Origin: CAZVGZ01 sp964627605
GTDB taxonomy: Bacteria; Latescibacterota; MWCZ01; CAZVGZ01
Length of the DNA stretch: 29,662 nt
Assembly: GCA_964627605.1 (NCBI GenBank)
Contig: CAZVGZ010000039.1
Coordinates: 1 to 29,662 of the forward strand
Direction of reading: 5' to 3'
The notes under the pieces were generated by a model that worked only from the letters and a program-made list of their open reading frames with translations, had not been told where the DNA came from and did not search any database. Made by a program: the position numbers and the translations under genes. Numbering within the stretch: the stretch's first letter is position 1; the number at the start of each line of letters is the position of its first letter. Below are positions 7,104 to 14,457 of the stretch, one piece after another.

Positions 7104-8381
7104 TTAGGGGAATACGCCTCTGGCTTCAGCAACTTCAGCCACGCGGGAGATGCCAAGGGCAAGAGCAGCGGTCCGCATGGGACAGCCATCGCGCTGCGAC
7201 CTTTGATATACCTCCTCAAAACTGGAGACCATCGTCCGGCGAAGTTTATCGATGACCTCTTCCTCCGACCAGAAATACTCCTGTCGATCCTGCACCCACT
7301 CTAGGTAGCTGACAAGGACACCGCCAGCATTGCAAAGTATGTCTGGTATAATAGTTACGCCCTTTTCACCCAAAATAGCGTCGGCTTCAGGTGTGACCGG
7401 AGCGTTGGCCCCTTCGGCGATGATTGAAGCCCTAATCTGTGGTGCGGTGGTGGAGTTTATGACGCCGCCCAACGCCGCTGGCACAAAAATGTCGCAGTCA
7501 ACGCCAAACAGCTCATCACCATCAAGATGCTCCACACCTGGGGCGTCATATTCAGCGATCGTACCACCATCGTACCACACATGCTGCTGAAGGCCTTTGA
7601 TATCCAAGCCGTGCTCGTGGTGGATCGCCCCTGACACGTCGCTTATCGCCACAACCGGCGATCCTTCCATGCAGAGGTATTTGGCGACAACGGAGCCGAC
7701 GTTGCCGTAGCCCTGTATCGCGACGCGCTGGTCAACCAACCGAGTCTGTTTGCGGCGCATCAGCTCATCGATGCAGACGAACACCCCGAGTCCAGTTGCA
7801 TCCCGGCGACCATAAGTGCCACCCACCGACACCGGTTTGCCCGTGACCACATCTCTGACGGAATGACCGACCAAACTGCTGTAGGTATCCATTATCCATG
7901 CCATCGTCTGGGCGTTTGTACCCATATCAGGCGCAGGAATGTCTCTGTCAGGTCCCAAAATCGGGGATATTTCGTTTGTATAGCGCCGCGTCATCCTCTC
8001 CTGCTCACCTAAACTCATGCTCAGCGGGTCGCACTGTATCCCGCCTTTTCCACCGCTAAACGGGATATTCACAACTGCGCATTTCCACGTCATAAGAGCC
8101 GCGAGGGCGACGACATCGTCGAGGCTCACCTCCGGGTGGTACCTTATGCCTCCTTTTGACGGACCGCGTGAAAGACTGTACTGCACACGATAGCCGGTGA
8201 ACGCTTTTACCGAACCATCGTCCATCCGAGTGGGTACCGACACTATCAATACGCGGCGAGGATGGGAGAGCCGCTCCCGTGTGCTGTCTTCCATGCCCAA
8301 ACGGTCAGCGACCGCTTCAAATTCGTGAAGCACAGTGCTCCACATGCTTGATTCACCGGTAGGCGGCTGCAACAGATCCAT
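7104..8381 (-). CDS. gdhA: Glu/Leu/Phe/Val-type amino-acid dehydrogenase, probably glutamate dehydrogenase
   Basis: Oxidative deamination of glutamate to 2-oxoglutarate and ammonia, or the reverse, with NAD(P), in the cytoplasm. I take the ATG at 8381 (MDLLQPPTGE, 425 residues, normal for the family) because GGAGAGG lies 8 bases upstream; the open frame runs 27 residues further without a better start. Substrate domain: KGGIRYHP with K76, TWKCAV with K100, PFSGGKGGI with catalytic K112, and PAPDMGT with catalytic D152. Rossmann cofactor domain: GYGNVGS at 224-230. The order and spacing fit the hexameric GDH family; leucine or other dehydrogenases are shorter. It heads an operon with the YaaA-like gene. 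Confidence 0.92.
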   Translation of the reverse strand: MDLLQPPTGESSMWSTVLHEFEAVADRLGMEDSTRERLSHPRRVLIVSVPTRMDDGSVKAFTGYRVQYSLSRGPSKGGIRYHPEVSLDDVVALAALMTWKCAVVNIPFSGGKGGIQCDPLSMSLGEQERMTRRYTNEISPILGPDRDIPAPDMGTNAQTMAWIMDTYSSLVGHSVRDVVTGKPVSVGGTYGRRDATGLGVFVCIDELMRRKQTRLVDQRVAIQGYGNVGSVVAKYLCMEGSPVVAISDVSGAIHHEHGLDIKGLQQHVWYDGGTIAEYDAPGVEHLDGDELFGVDCDIFVPAALGGVINSTTAPQIRASIIAEGANAPVTPEADAILGEKGVTIIPDILCNAGGVLVSYLEWVQDRQEYFWSEEEVIDKLRRTMVSSFEEVYQRSQRDGCPMRTAALALGISRVAEVAEARGVFP

Positions 8382-8892
8382 ATCGCGGACCTCTCCGACT
8401 GACGCTATCAAATCGTGGTGTACCGCAACCCGAAAATAGGCCAACGGGCCAAAATCCCTCACCCGAAAGTGTCAGACATGCGGTTGATTGAGGCAAGGCC
8501 CGGACCTCGCCGGGTAGCGACAGAGTGATATGCCGAGGCTTTACCGAGAAAGGTCTGGCACACAGACTTCATGGTGTCAGTATCTCTGGATGGCCAGAAC
8601 CGCCAAACGTAGGAATGGTGATATGATCGAGATATACGACAACGCGTTTTCTGATCGGCCGCACGCGGCTGACCTAACCAAAACAAAAGGGGTGTTGGGC
8701 CATCAACCTCAATGCGATTTCTACACGTTTTTATTCGAGCTAAGGGAGCGGGTCAACGCGGGGCTGGCGGTGAGATAGAGAGCGCCAGCGGCTATTTGAG
8801 ATTACCAAGATACTTGACTAGATTTTCCTGCCGATCCGCTGTTTCATGCAAGTCCATATACCCAACATACCGCGCAACCTAAAGGACCAGAC
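8382..8892. other. 511-base divergent intergenic region
   Basis: This region separates the minus-strand dehydrogenase and the plus-strand GH106-like gene and must hold both promoters. I can point to no strong -35/-10 pair. A small open frame at 8623-8778 is listed separately with low confidence. The plus end holds AAAGGA, the ribosome binding site of the next gene. Confidence 0.5.
8623..8778 (+). CDS. doubtful 51-residue ORF
   Basis: ATG is preceded at a fair distance by AGGA (TAGGAATGGTGATATG). The product starts MIEIYDNAFSDRPHAADL and has mixed but protein-like composition. No motif, no neighbour in the same unit, and no family recognised. It is as likely to be chance as a gene. Confidence 0.2.
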   Translation: MIEIYDNAFSDRPHAADLTKTKGVLGHQPQCDFYTFLFELRERVNAGLAVR

Positions 8893-11800
8893 GTGACACT
8901 CAACGAAGCAAAGTCGCATTTCGCCGATCCACCGATGTCAATCCGCTCACAACCCTTCTGGTTTTGGAATGACACGCTCGACAAAGACAGGTTGGTATGG
9001 CAGTATGACCAGTTGGTAGACGCCGGTACTGGCGGGGCCTGCCTGCACGCCCGCAGCGGGTTGAACTCCACTGAATATCTGGATGAGCGGTGGTTGAGCG
9101 CCATTGACGCGGTTGTTGAGCGAGCCAAAGAGAGAGGCGCGATCATATGGCTCTACGACGAACTGGGGTGGCCTTCAGGTACCGCCGGAGGACGTGTGCC
9201 TCGCGAACACCCGGAACTGAGCTCCCAGGCTCTACAGATGCACGATCTGGTTGTCTGTTCCCCTGAAGACCTCAAGGGATTGAAGGGCAACTTCGTCGCG
9301 TCATTTATCGTGACCAAAAGCGATCCGCTAAACGGGTTTCAGAAACGCAACGACGGAGGCGTCACACTTCTGCCAGACCGTGTAAGGTGGGAACCTGTCC
9401 AGCTCGACAATCCCGACGCGCTCATCGGCAAGCGGGTGCTCATTTTTCAGCAGGTCCGAAGCGGGGGAATCGACTATCTGAATCCCGACGCTGCGCAAGC
9501 ATTTTTGGAATCGACCCACGAGGTGTACCACAGCCGCTACAAAGACGACTTTGGATCAACTATCACCCACATCTTTATGGACGAAGCCGGGATGTTTGCC
9601 CGTGGGCCCGGATCGCTCCCTTGGACCGGCAAATTCGTCCAACGTTTCGAAGAACGCCGGGGATACTCCATTCTCGACCGGCTGCCGGACCTGTTGTTCG
9701 ACTCGCAAGGTTGCGAAGCCACCAGATTCGACTACTGGTCGCTGGCTACAGAGCTGTTCCGTGAAGGGTTCGGCATTCCGCTCAACGAATGGTGCAAAGA
9801 GCACGGGATAACCTACAGCGGCCACTATGTATTTGAGACGACTCTCAAAGAGGCGATAAAAGAGCTTGGCAGCACCATGCCTCTATACGAGCATCAGGGG
9901 CTCCCTGGGATCGACATATTGGGCAACGATTTCTACAGCGAAAGGTTCGAACTGGAGTCCTACGGGTTCTATCTGGTAATGCTCAAACAGGCTTCGTCGG
10001 TCTGTAATCAGCTATCAAAAGGTGGGCTTCTGAGCGAGAGTCACGGGGTGGGCGGCAACGCGATGCTCCCAGAGGATTTCCAGTCTGTCAACAATTTCCA
10101 GATGGCGCTCGGCGTGACTCTGGTCTGCCAACACGCCCCCTTCTACAGCATTCGCGGCAAACGCAAGCTCGATCATCCACCGATCATCGGCTGGCAGAAC
10201 CCCTACTGGAAGTTCGCAAAAAAACATTTCGACACATCCGCTCGAACGGGATGGCTGCTCGGTCAGGGAGTAAGGGTGTGTGATGTACTCCTTCTCCATC
10301 CATCAGCGAGCATGCAGGCGTCGTTTCGGCAGGTGCGCTACAGAGACGAAAACAAGGCCCAAAACTATCTCCTCGACGCGGACATGCCGTTTGAGCTGGT
10401 GGACAAACATATCGCGCTTCTGAGCATCGCACTGTTGGATGCCCAGATAGATTTTGAGTTCGGCGACGAAGAGATCATGGCCGAACACGCAGCGGTAGAT
10501 AATCTGAATTTCAGAGTGGGGGACGCATCTTACAGAGTTGTGGTAGTTCCGCCTTCGGTAAACATGCGCGGCTCCACGTTGGCGCTGTTGAACAAGTTCC
10601 GCGACAACGGCGGTTCGATCATCTCGGTCGGCTCTGCACCACATCTGCTCGATGGAAGGCCTTCGGACGAGTTGGTGTCATTTTTCAACGATCAGGTCCA
10701 ACGGGTGGGAAATGGCGTTGATCGTTTCGACTACTCCAACGCTGTGGCGATGTTGACCGACTTGAGCTGTCGTACAGTGACGTTAAAAGACGCCAATGGG
10801 GACGATGTGCCGTCAATCAAGGTGCACCGGCGGATGTGGGACGGACACGAAATACTGTTTCTGGCCAACGTCAGCCGCGAGAGCGTCAGTGCGGTTTTGG
10901 AGACAGAGGTCGGCGTCACAGGATGCATCGAAGAGTGGGACCACTCCACCGGTCAGACATCGACTGTGGCGGAATGTGTCGAAGGAACCACGTTGGGGCT
11001 GGAACTTGATTGGGCAGCCAAACAAGCCCGGATGTTGGTGGCGGTCCCCGGTGCCAAAGCTGCGGGGCAACTACCAGCACCGACGACTGAAGTCCAGCGC
11101 TCTCAACCTATATGGAGCGGCAAGCGCAACGATCCCAACCTGTTATTATTGGATGCTTGCCAGGTGAGCATAGGAAATGAACAGAGCGGGCCGATCTCAG
11201 TTTTGCAGGCGCGAGAGTGGGTGGCGGATCATGGCGACGCTGAATTCACCATCGATTTCACTTTCGACCTGTCCGAATCCAACATGGTTAGATCAGAAAT
11301 GTGTGTGGCTTCTGAAGTCGGCGACGGTTCTTTGATGACACTCAACGGCGATTCTCTGCCCGATGAGCCCACAGGCTGGCTGTTTGATCCTGTCAACCGC
11401 ATCTGGCCGCTGGCGCATGTCAAACCGGGCAGAAACATACTGTCGATAAACCTTAATGGCGATGCTGCTGATCTTGCACCACCGATTTTGATGGGAGGCT
11501 TTCGCACTCGGACAGACGACAACGTTCAGTTTATACTGGCAGCGGATCACGAAGTGGTCGGGATCGGATCGTGGCCTGATAGCGGGCTTCATTTCTACAC
11601 CGGAACAGTGACATACAGTTGTGAAGTGTCAGGCGATGACCTGCCTGACGGCGGGCTAATCGAGCTGGATATTGCTGGTCTCAAAGGAGCCGCTGAAGTT
11701 CGCGTGGACGGGGTAGTTGTGGATCATGTTCTTTGGCCGCCCTACTCGTGCGACCTCACCGACCATATCGGCGCGGGATCTCACACGGTGGAGATCGAAG

Positions 11801-11961
11801 TCGCCAACACCCTTCGCAACATCTACGGCTCGCACTATTGCAAAAACGAAGCGATAAAAGCAGGGATCGCCTGCGCGACCTACGAGTCGCAGATCGGAGC
11901 ACCAAAACAGTTCGCCGACTACGGGCTTCTCAGCCCGCCGGAGATAGTGGTGTCGAAGTGA
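8893..11961 (+). CDS. GH106-like glycoside hydrolase (putative alpha-L-rhamnosidase)
   Basis: A 1022-residue protein starting at GTG with AAAGGA at 8881-8886 as ribosome binding site. The N-terminal half has features of GH106-like hydrolases: PFWFWN at 21-26, a strand-helix start VWQYDQLVDAGTGGACLHARSGL, YDELGWPSGTAGG at 88-100, and acid-rich segments IFMDEAGMF (D230, E231) and LLSESHG (E382), which are candidate catalytic sites. A TIM-barrel-like part runs to about 450, then a beta-galactosidase trimerisation-like part (CDVLLLHPSA, VVVVPPSV), then C-terminal beta-sandwiches (about 780-1000). No signal peptide is seen, so it may act on imported oligosaccharides. The next gene overlaps its stop. 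Rhamnose specificity is inferred from the family only. Confidence 0.8.
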   Translation: MTLNEAKSHFADPPMSIRSQPFWFWNDTLDKDRLVWQYDQLVDAGTGGACLHARSGLNSTEYLDERWLSAIDAVVERAKERGAIIWLYDELGWPSGTAGGRVPREHPELSSQALQMHDLVVCSPEDLKGLKGNFVASFIVTKSDPLNGFQKRNDGGVTLLPDRVRWEPVQLDNPDALIGKRVLIFQQVRSGGIDYLNPDAAQAFLESTHEVYHSRYKDDFGSTITHIFMDEAGMFARGPGSLPWTGKFVQRFEERRGYSILDRLPDLLFDSQGCEATRFDYWSLATELFREGFGIPLNEWCKEHGITYSGHYVFETTLKEAIKELGSTMPLYEHQGLPGIDILGNDFYSERFELESYGFYLVMLKQASSVCNQLSKGGLLSESHGVGGNAMLPEDFQSVNNFQMALGVTLVCQHAPFYSIRGKRKLDHPPIIGWQNPYWKFAKKHFDTSARTGWLLGQGVRVCDVLLLHPSASMQASFRQVRYRDENKAQNYLLDADMPFELVDKHIALLSIALLDAQIDFEFGDEEIMAEHAAVDNLNFRVGDASYRVVVVPPSVNMRGSTLALLNKFRDNGGSIISVGSAPHLLDGRPSDELVSFFNDQVQRVGNGVDRFDYSNAVAMLTDLSCRTVTLKDANGDDVPSIKVHRRMWDGHEILFLANVSRESVSAVLETEVGVTGCIEEWDHSTGQTSTVAECVEGTTLGLELDWAAKQARMLVAVPGAKAAGQLPAPTTEVQRSQPIWSGKRNDPNLLLLDACQVSIGNEQSGPISVLQAREWVADHGDAEFTIDFTFDLSESNMVRSEMCVASEVGDGSLMTLNGDSLPDEPTGWLFDPVNRIWPLAHVKPGRNILSINLNGDAADLAPPILMGGFRTRTDDNVQFILAADHEVVGIGSWPDSGLHFYTGTVTYSCEVSGDDLPDGGLIELDIAGLKGAAEVRVDGVVVDHVLWPPYSCDLTDHIGAGSHTVEIEVANTLRNIYGSHYCKNEAIKAGIACATYESQIGAPKQFADYGLLSPPEIVVSK

Positions 11962-12726
11962 CTCTGACACCGGTTTTGGACTCCAGTCAAGTGGCCATCG
12001 ACACCGGGCTTGATAGCATCGGGGCGCTACAGTTGTGGGTGCCTGAAGCGATCTGCACGAACACAGGAATCTCGGCTGTCTGCCCTGTGGGGCGATGGTC
12101 TGGTGGAAAAACGTCGCTAACACAGTCCATATCCGGCGAAGCGACCATAGGCCCTGGCAACGCTCCAAAAGTGGACGAAAACCACTTTGAGATTGCTGGT
12201 ATTCGTGTCCGGGCTGACAGCGCCGTTGAGTGGACGACGGCAGTCGAGTGCAGCGACGAGAGCGTCAACTTTTCCATCCAATTGACCAACTTTGGACCGA
12301 CCCCGATGGTCAAAGCCGGCGCGGCTATCTGCCTCAAATTCCTAGATGCTCCTTGGTGGTCTGACGATACCGTTTTCGCCCATTGTGGGGACAACAACAA
12401 GTCATTGCAAGAACTCGGTAGAGATGCTGGACGAGACAACGGTTTTCAGGCCTATCTGGTGGGCGGTCACACATACGACCATGTGTTCTACAGGGAGTTC
12501 TGGGGGATAAACCCGTCACAGCGTAGACAGATCGGCGATAGTCAACCGCCATCCGACGGCTGGTTTCAGTGTGACAATCGAGGCTAACGACGCCTACCTG
12601 GTCCACAGCAACCGAAACAACCCGTGCACCGACCTAATGTTGGCTTTCGGTGACCTAGCACCGAGAGTTACCGTTACCGCCAGCGGCACTGTCCGTTTCG
12701 AAACCGGGTTGCCAACGGCCATCTGA
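11958..12726 (+). pseudogene. hypothetical beta-rich protein, apparently frameshifted
   Basis: GTG at 11958 overlaps the TGA of the GH106-like gene (GTGA), so translation is coupled. The first frame reads VTLTPVLDSSQVAIDTGLDS and continues for about 185 residues, then becomes unlike protein and stops at 12587. From about 12520 a second frame (+1) reads GFSVTIEANDAYLVHS and continues to a stop at 12726, giving a coherent beta-rich C-terminus. An in-frame stop of the second frame at 12508-12510 limits the shift point to 12511-12525. One extra base there would explain it. Either the gene is broken or the assembly has an error. The protein is rich in strands, with no signal peptide. I do not recognise the family; it probably serves the hydrolase before it. 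Confidence 0.65.
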
Positions 12727-12743
12727 TTTCGGCTAGCCAACAG

Positions 12744-12783
12744 AAAGAAGGGCATCCCACACGAAGTGGAACGCCCTTCTTTT
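12744..12783. terminator. bidirectional intrinsic terminator
   Basis: AAAGAAGGGC at 12744-12753 pairs with GCCCTTCTTT at 12773-12782 (10 bp); an inner CCAC/GTGG pair around ACGAA completes the stem. The T-rich arm serves both directions: it ends the GH106-like transcript on the plus strand and the purA/tRNA-Lys transcript on the minus strand. Confidence 0.8.
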
Positions 12784-12787
12784 GTGA

Positions 12788-12861
12788 TGAGTCCGGAAGG
12801 ATTTGAACCTTCGACCCACGGCTTAAAAGGCCGGTGCTCTACCAGGCTGAGCTACGGACCC
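12788..12861 (-). tRNA. tRNA-Lys (anticodon TTT)
   Basis: On the minus strand the 74-base sequence folds as a full cloverleaf: acceptor GGGTCCG with CGGACTC, D-arm GCTC/GAGC, anticodon loop CTTTTAA with anticodon TTT, T-arm GAAGG TTCAAAT CCTTC, discriminator A at 12788. The outermost anticodon-stem pair is a C/T mismatch. CCA is not encoded. It starts 38 bases after the purA stop and is probably transcribed with purA; a terminator follows at once. Confidence 0.93.
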
Positions 12862-12899
12862 GAACAGCTTACGAAGTTACTCATATTTTGGAGGCTTCG

Positions 12900-14183
12900 T
12901 CAATCTCCGACGGCCACCACCTCGTGCCTGTTGGGCCCAACCCCGGCAGTGGCGACTGGCACCCCGGTAAGCTCTTCGATCCGCCTTAGATAACGTTGAG
13001 CATTGTCTGGCAAATCGTCAAAGACCCGAGCTTCCTGCGTCGAAGTCTCCCAACCTGGGAGCGTTTCGTAGATCGGCTTCGCTTTTTCAAGCACGGACAA
13101 CCGGGTCGGGAAGTTGACTACTTCTTGCCCTTCAATCTCATACGTCACGCAGATTTTCAACTCTGGGAGGATGTCCAACCGATCCATCGACGTCAATGCC
13201 AGATCGGTCAATCCGTTGACCCTGGCCGAATACCGGGTGATTACAGCATCGAACCAACCGATGCGCCTTGGCCGACCGGTGCTCGCGCCGAACTCGCCCC
13301 ACTCTTTGCGCATCTCATCGCCAAACTCGGTTTCAAACTCTGTGGGAAACGGCCCGTTGCCCACACGGCTCGTGTACGCTTTAACGGTGCCTACCACTTT
13401 GCTAATCTGAGTCGGTCCGATCCCGGTGCCGGTGCACGCGCCCCCAGCAGTAGTGTTGGAGCTTGTTACGAAAGGAAACGTGCCGTGATCGACATCCAAA
13501 AGAGTACCCTGGGCACCTTCCAATAGCACCGATTCGCCGCTTTTGACCGCGTCAGCCAGCACTATACCTGTATCCACAATGCAGCCGCCCAAACGTTCGG
13601 AGTAGGCCAGATATTCGTCCGCTATCTCATCTGCGTCCATCGGATCGTGACCGAACACTTTCGTCAATACAGCGTTCTTGTCTACCACCGCATCCGCTAC
13701 GCGCCGACGAGAATCGGCCGGGTCCAGCAGGTCGCCCATCCGCAAGGCTTCAGTGCGTGCAACTTTGTCCACGTAGCATGGGCCGATCCCCCGCTTCGTA
13801 GTGCCGATGGCACCGCTTCCCCTGGAAGCCTCGCTAAGACCATCAGTCAGCTTGTGGTAGGGCATCACCAGATGCGCATTTTCGCTGATTTGGAGCCGAT
13901 CAATTACATCGACCCCCTGCCCTAGCAGTTGATCTATCTCCTCAAGCAAGGCCTTCGGATCAACCACTACGCCGTTGCCAATGACGCAGCGTTTATCAGG
14001 ATATATAGCCCCACACGGCACCAGGTGAAAAATGAACTGTTCGTCGTTCACTTTAACCGTGTGCCCCGCGTTGGCACCACCCTGGAACCTGACAACAAGG
14101 TCGGCATCTTGGGCGTAGTAGTCCACAATTTTGGCTTTGCCTTCGTCACCCCATTGGGTCCCGATTACAATCGTGACAGCCAT
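12900..14183 (-). CDS. purA: adenylosuccinate synthetase
   Basis: Makes adenylosuccinate from IMP, aspartate and GTP in the cytoplasm, the first step towards AMP. I take the ATG at 14183 (MAVTIVIGTQWGDEGKAK, 427 residues, normal length), with AGAGG about 9 bases upstream; the open frame runs 24 residues further without family likeness. Catalytic D13 and H41 are present (GDEG; NAGHTV), as are the IMP loop TTKRGIGP, the VVGTVKAYTSRVGNGPFPTE block and the C-terminal GVGPNRHE. One oddity is GDEGKAK where GDEGKGK is usual. A hairpin with a T-run lies in its leader (14233-14274). tRNA-Lys follows in the same unit. Confidence 0.97.
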   Translation of the reverse strand: MAVTIVIGTQWGDEGKAKIVDYYAQDADLVVRFQGGANAGHTVKVNDEQFIFHLVPCGAIYPDKRCVIGNGVVVDPKALLEEIDQLLGQGVDVIDRLQISENAHLVMPYHKLTDGLSEASRGSGAIGTTKRGIGPCYVDKVARTEALRMGDLLDPADSRRRVADAVVDKNAVLTKVFGHDPMDADEIADEYLAYSERLGGCIVDTGIVLADAVKSGESVLLEGAQGTLLDVDHGTFPFVTSSNTTAGGACTGTGIGPTQISKVVGTVKAYTSRVGNGPFPTEFETEFGDEMRKEWGEFGASTGRPRRIGWFDAVITRYSARVNGLTDLALTSMDRLDILPELKICVTYEIEGQEVVNFPTRLSVLEKAKPIYETLPGWETSTQEARVFDDLPDNAQRYLRRIEELTGVPVATAGVGPNRHEVVAVGD

Positions 14184-14232
14184 CGTCCTTCGCCTCTGGT
14201 CATGTGGGACGTTCTGAAAGGGTCCCAAACGC

Positions 14233-14274
14233 AAAAAACGACTCCTGGGGCACACCTTTTTGGTGTGCCCGGAG
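14233..14274 (-). terminator. attenuator-like hairpin with T6 in the purA leader
   Basis: On the minus strand CTCC.GGGCACACC, loop AAAAA, GGTGTGCCC..GGAG forms a 9-bp core stem with an outer four-base extension. After TCG a run of six T follows at 14233-14238. It sits about 50 bases before the purA ATG, with no minus-strand gene further upstream that it could serve. Confidence 0.5.
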
Positions 14275-14436
14275 CCGTGAATGACGATAGCACTTCAGGT
14301 TGGCGAGGTCAACCATCGCGTGTCCGGGTCTTGGAATTTTTTATGATGACTTTCGCGCCACGTCCGCTTGACGTATATTATCTGTTTACCCACCAACACA
14401 TTCCAACCTGTGCAATCACCTGGACCACCAGGTCCG

Positions 14437-14457
14437 ATGGAAATAGAACAACAATGA
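14437..14457 (+). promoter_or_regulatory. six-codon leader ORF overlapping the ClC start
   Basis: ATG at 14437 opens MEIEQQ and its TGA shares bases with the ClC start in CAATGA (ATG at 14454). AGG lies about 5 bases before the leader ATG, whereas the ClC ATG has no clear binding site of its own. Translation of the leader may therefore deliver ribosomes to ClC. Confidence 0.35.

Noticed and set aside
8382..8462. 27-residue N-terminal extension of the dehydrogenase
   Set aside because: The internal ATG at 8381 has GGAGAGG upstream and gives the family length.
8459..8686. Minus-strand open frame upstream of the dehydrogenase
   Set aside because: Basic, low-sense composition and no binding site; it lies in the divergent promoter region.
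12766..12993. Plus-strand frame reading MSPEGFEPSTHGLKGR
   Set aside because: This is the well-known false translation of a tRNA gene; it is antisense to tRNA-Lys and runs into purA.
13929..14453. N-terminal extension of the ClC frame by 175 residues
   Set aside because: It runs antisense through purA, has no ClC likeness, and the ATG at 14454 gives the normal length.
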